Source: Acidobacteriota bacterium (GTDB taxonomy: Bacteria > Acidobacteriota > Terriglobia > UBA7540). Taken from it: a DNA stretch of 7,165 bases. Shown piece by piece: positions 6,578 through 7,165 of the stretch (its first letter is position 1; every line of letters begins with the position of its first letter). The position numbers and the translations under genes are program-made. The DNA lies in assembly GCA_021780055.1 (NCBI GenBank), contig JAJXZM010000040.1:1-7165 (forward strand), read 5' to 3'. The notes below the pieces were generated by a model. It saw nothing but the letters and a program-made list of their open reading frames with translations, ran no database searches and was not told where the DNA came from.

Positions 6578-7165
6578 ATGGCGGACAGTCTTCACGAAGA
6601 GGAAGTTCTCGGGAAAGCGTATGATGCTCGCCTGATGCGGCGGCTTCTGGCCTACTTGCGCCCCTACAAGCAGGTAGTGTTTTTTGCATTGATTGCCATC
6701 TTTTTGTACGGTTTGCTCCAGGCAGTGCCTCCCTATCTGATGGGAGTGGAAATCGACCGCTACCTCGACCCCACAAGCAAACATCAAATTCCGCAGGGTC
6801 TGCTGCATTTCCTCAGCGCGAATCCCCGTACCGGCATCCTTCAAATCGCATTTGTCATCTTTCTGCCGACGGTCCTGCTGACTTTTATCCTGCAATTTGC
6901 CCAGACTTTCGCAATGCAATTGGTTGGCCAGAAGGTCATGTACGATCTGCGCAAGCAGGTTTTTGAGCACTTACAGCGGCTGCAGATGAGCTATTTTGAC
7001 CGCAATCCCGTGGGCAGGCTGGTCACTCGAGTGACCACAGATATCGACGTTCTGAACGATATGTTCGCCTCCGGCGTGGTGGCCGTCTTTGGCGATTTCT
7101 TCACCCTGGTCAGCATCATGGTAGTGATGTTGAAACTCGATTGGAGGCTCGCGCTGCTCACTTTT
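6578..7165 (+). CDS. ABC exporter half-transporter, MdlB-like partner (3' end cut)
   Basis: ATG at 6578 opens a frame that runs through to the window edge without a stop (196 codons), so only the N-terminal part is seen. It starts MADSLHEEEVLGKAYDARLM, followed by LRPYKQVVFFALIAIFLY (first membrane helix, about residues 30-50), a second helix around 95-115, and the conserved first cytoplasmic coupling segment YDLRKQVFEHLQRLQMSYFD, then RNPVGRLVTRVTTDIDVLNDMF. This segment is characteristic of the catalytic partner subunit of heterodimeric exporters (MdlB, TM288, LmrD type). AGG lies 7 bases before the ATG, and the gap after the upstream stop is 12 bases, so the two genes are almost certainly one operon. 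The ATP-binding domain is beyond the window. Confidence 0.92.
   Translation, partial: MADSLHEEEVLGKAYDARLMRRLLAYLRPYKQVVFFALIAIFLYGLLQAVPPYLMGVEIDRYLDPTSKHQIPQGLLHFLSANPRTGILQIAFVIFLPTVLLTFILQFAQTFAMQLVGQKVMYDLRKQVFEHLQRLQMSYFDRNPVGRLVTRVTTDIDVLNDMFASGVVAVFGDFFTLVSIMVVMLKLDWRLALLTF

Noticed and set aside
6279..6970. Overlapping minus-strand frames across the ABC gene junction
   Set aside because: They run opposite to the well-supported end of the first exporter gene and the start of the second, with no ribosome site or recognisable domain.

Overview
This is a bacterial chromosomal window of moderately high GC with six protein-coding genes, two of them cut by the window edges. The closest fit is a soil-type Acidobacteriota (moderate-to-low confidence). 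The reasons are the pairing of a HipA-like kinase with a DUF3037 protein, a lysine/alanine/proline-rich histone-H1-like protein, and a long MltD-like transglycosylase with LysM repeats. No rRNA, tRNA, CRISPR array, insertion sequence or attachment site was recognised.

Layout. Four genes lie on the minus strand between about 4540 and 1. In transcription order they are a lipoprotein lytic transglycosylase with four LysM repeats (4540-2504), a 155-residue acidic/basic histone-H1-like protein (2355-1888), a HipA-like kinase-fold protein (about 1670-759) and a DUF3037 protein (722 to beyond base 1). Two genes lie on the plus strand and run divergently from the transglycosylase: an ABC exporter half-transporter with a degenerate Walker B acidic residue (4820-6565), followed after 12 bases by its probable partner subunit (6578 to beyond 7165). 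The 279-base divergent intergenic region holds a plausible sigma-70-type promoter for each side. The 148-base gap in front of the H1-like gene holds another promoter candidate with a perfect TTGACA box.

How the genes may work together. The two ABC half-transporters look like a heterodimeric MdlA/MdlB (TM287/288, LmrC/LmrD) type exporter made from one transcript. The transglycosylase is a stand-alone cell-wall enzyme, probably with its own promoter. The H1-like, HipA-like and DUF3037 genes are co-directional and closely spaced and could form one transcription unit. The HipA-like/DUF3037 pair is, from general knowledge, a recurrent neighbour pair of unknown function. No HipB-type helix-turn-helix antitoxin is present, and the gene in the upstream position is a putative DNA-binding, Ser/Thr-containing H1-like polypeptide. 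This three-gene group is the most interesting part of the window.
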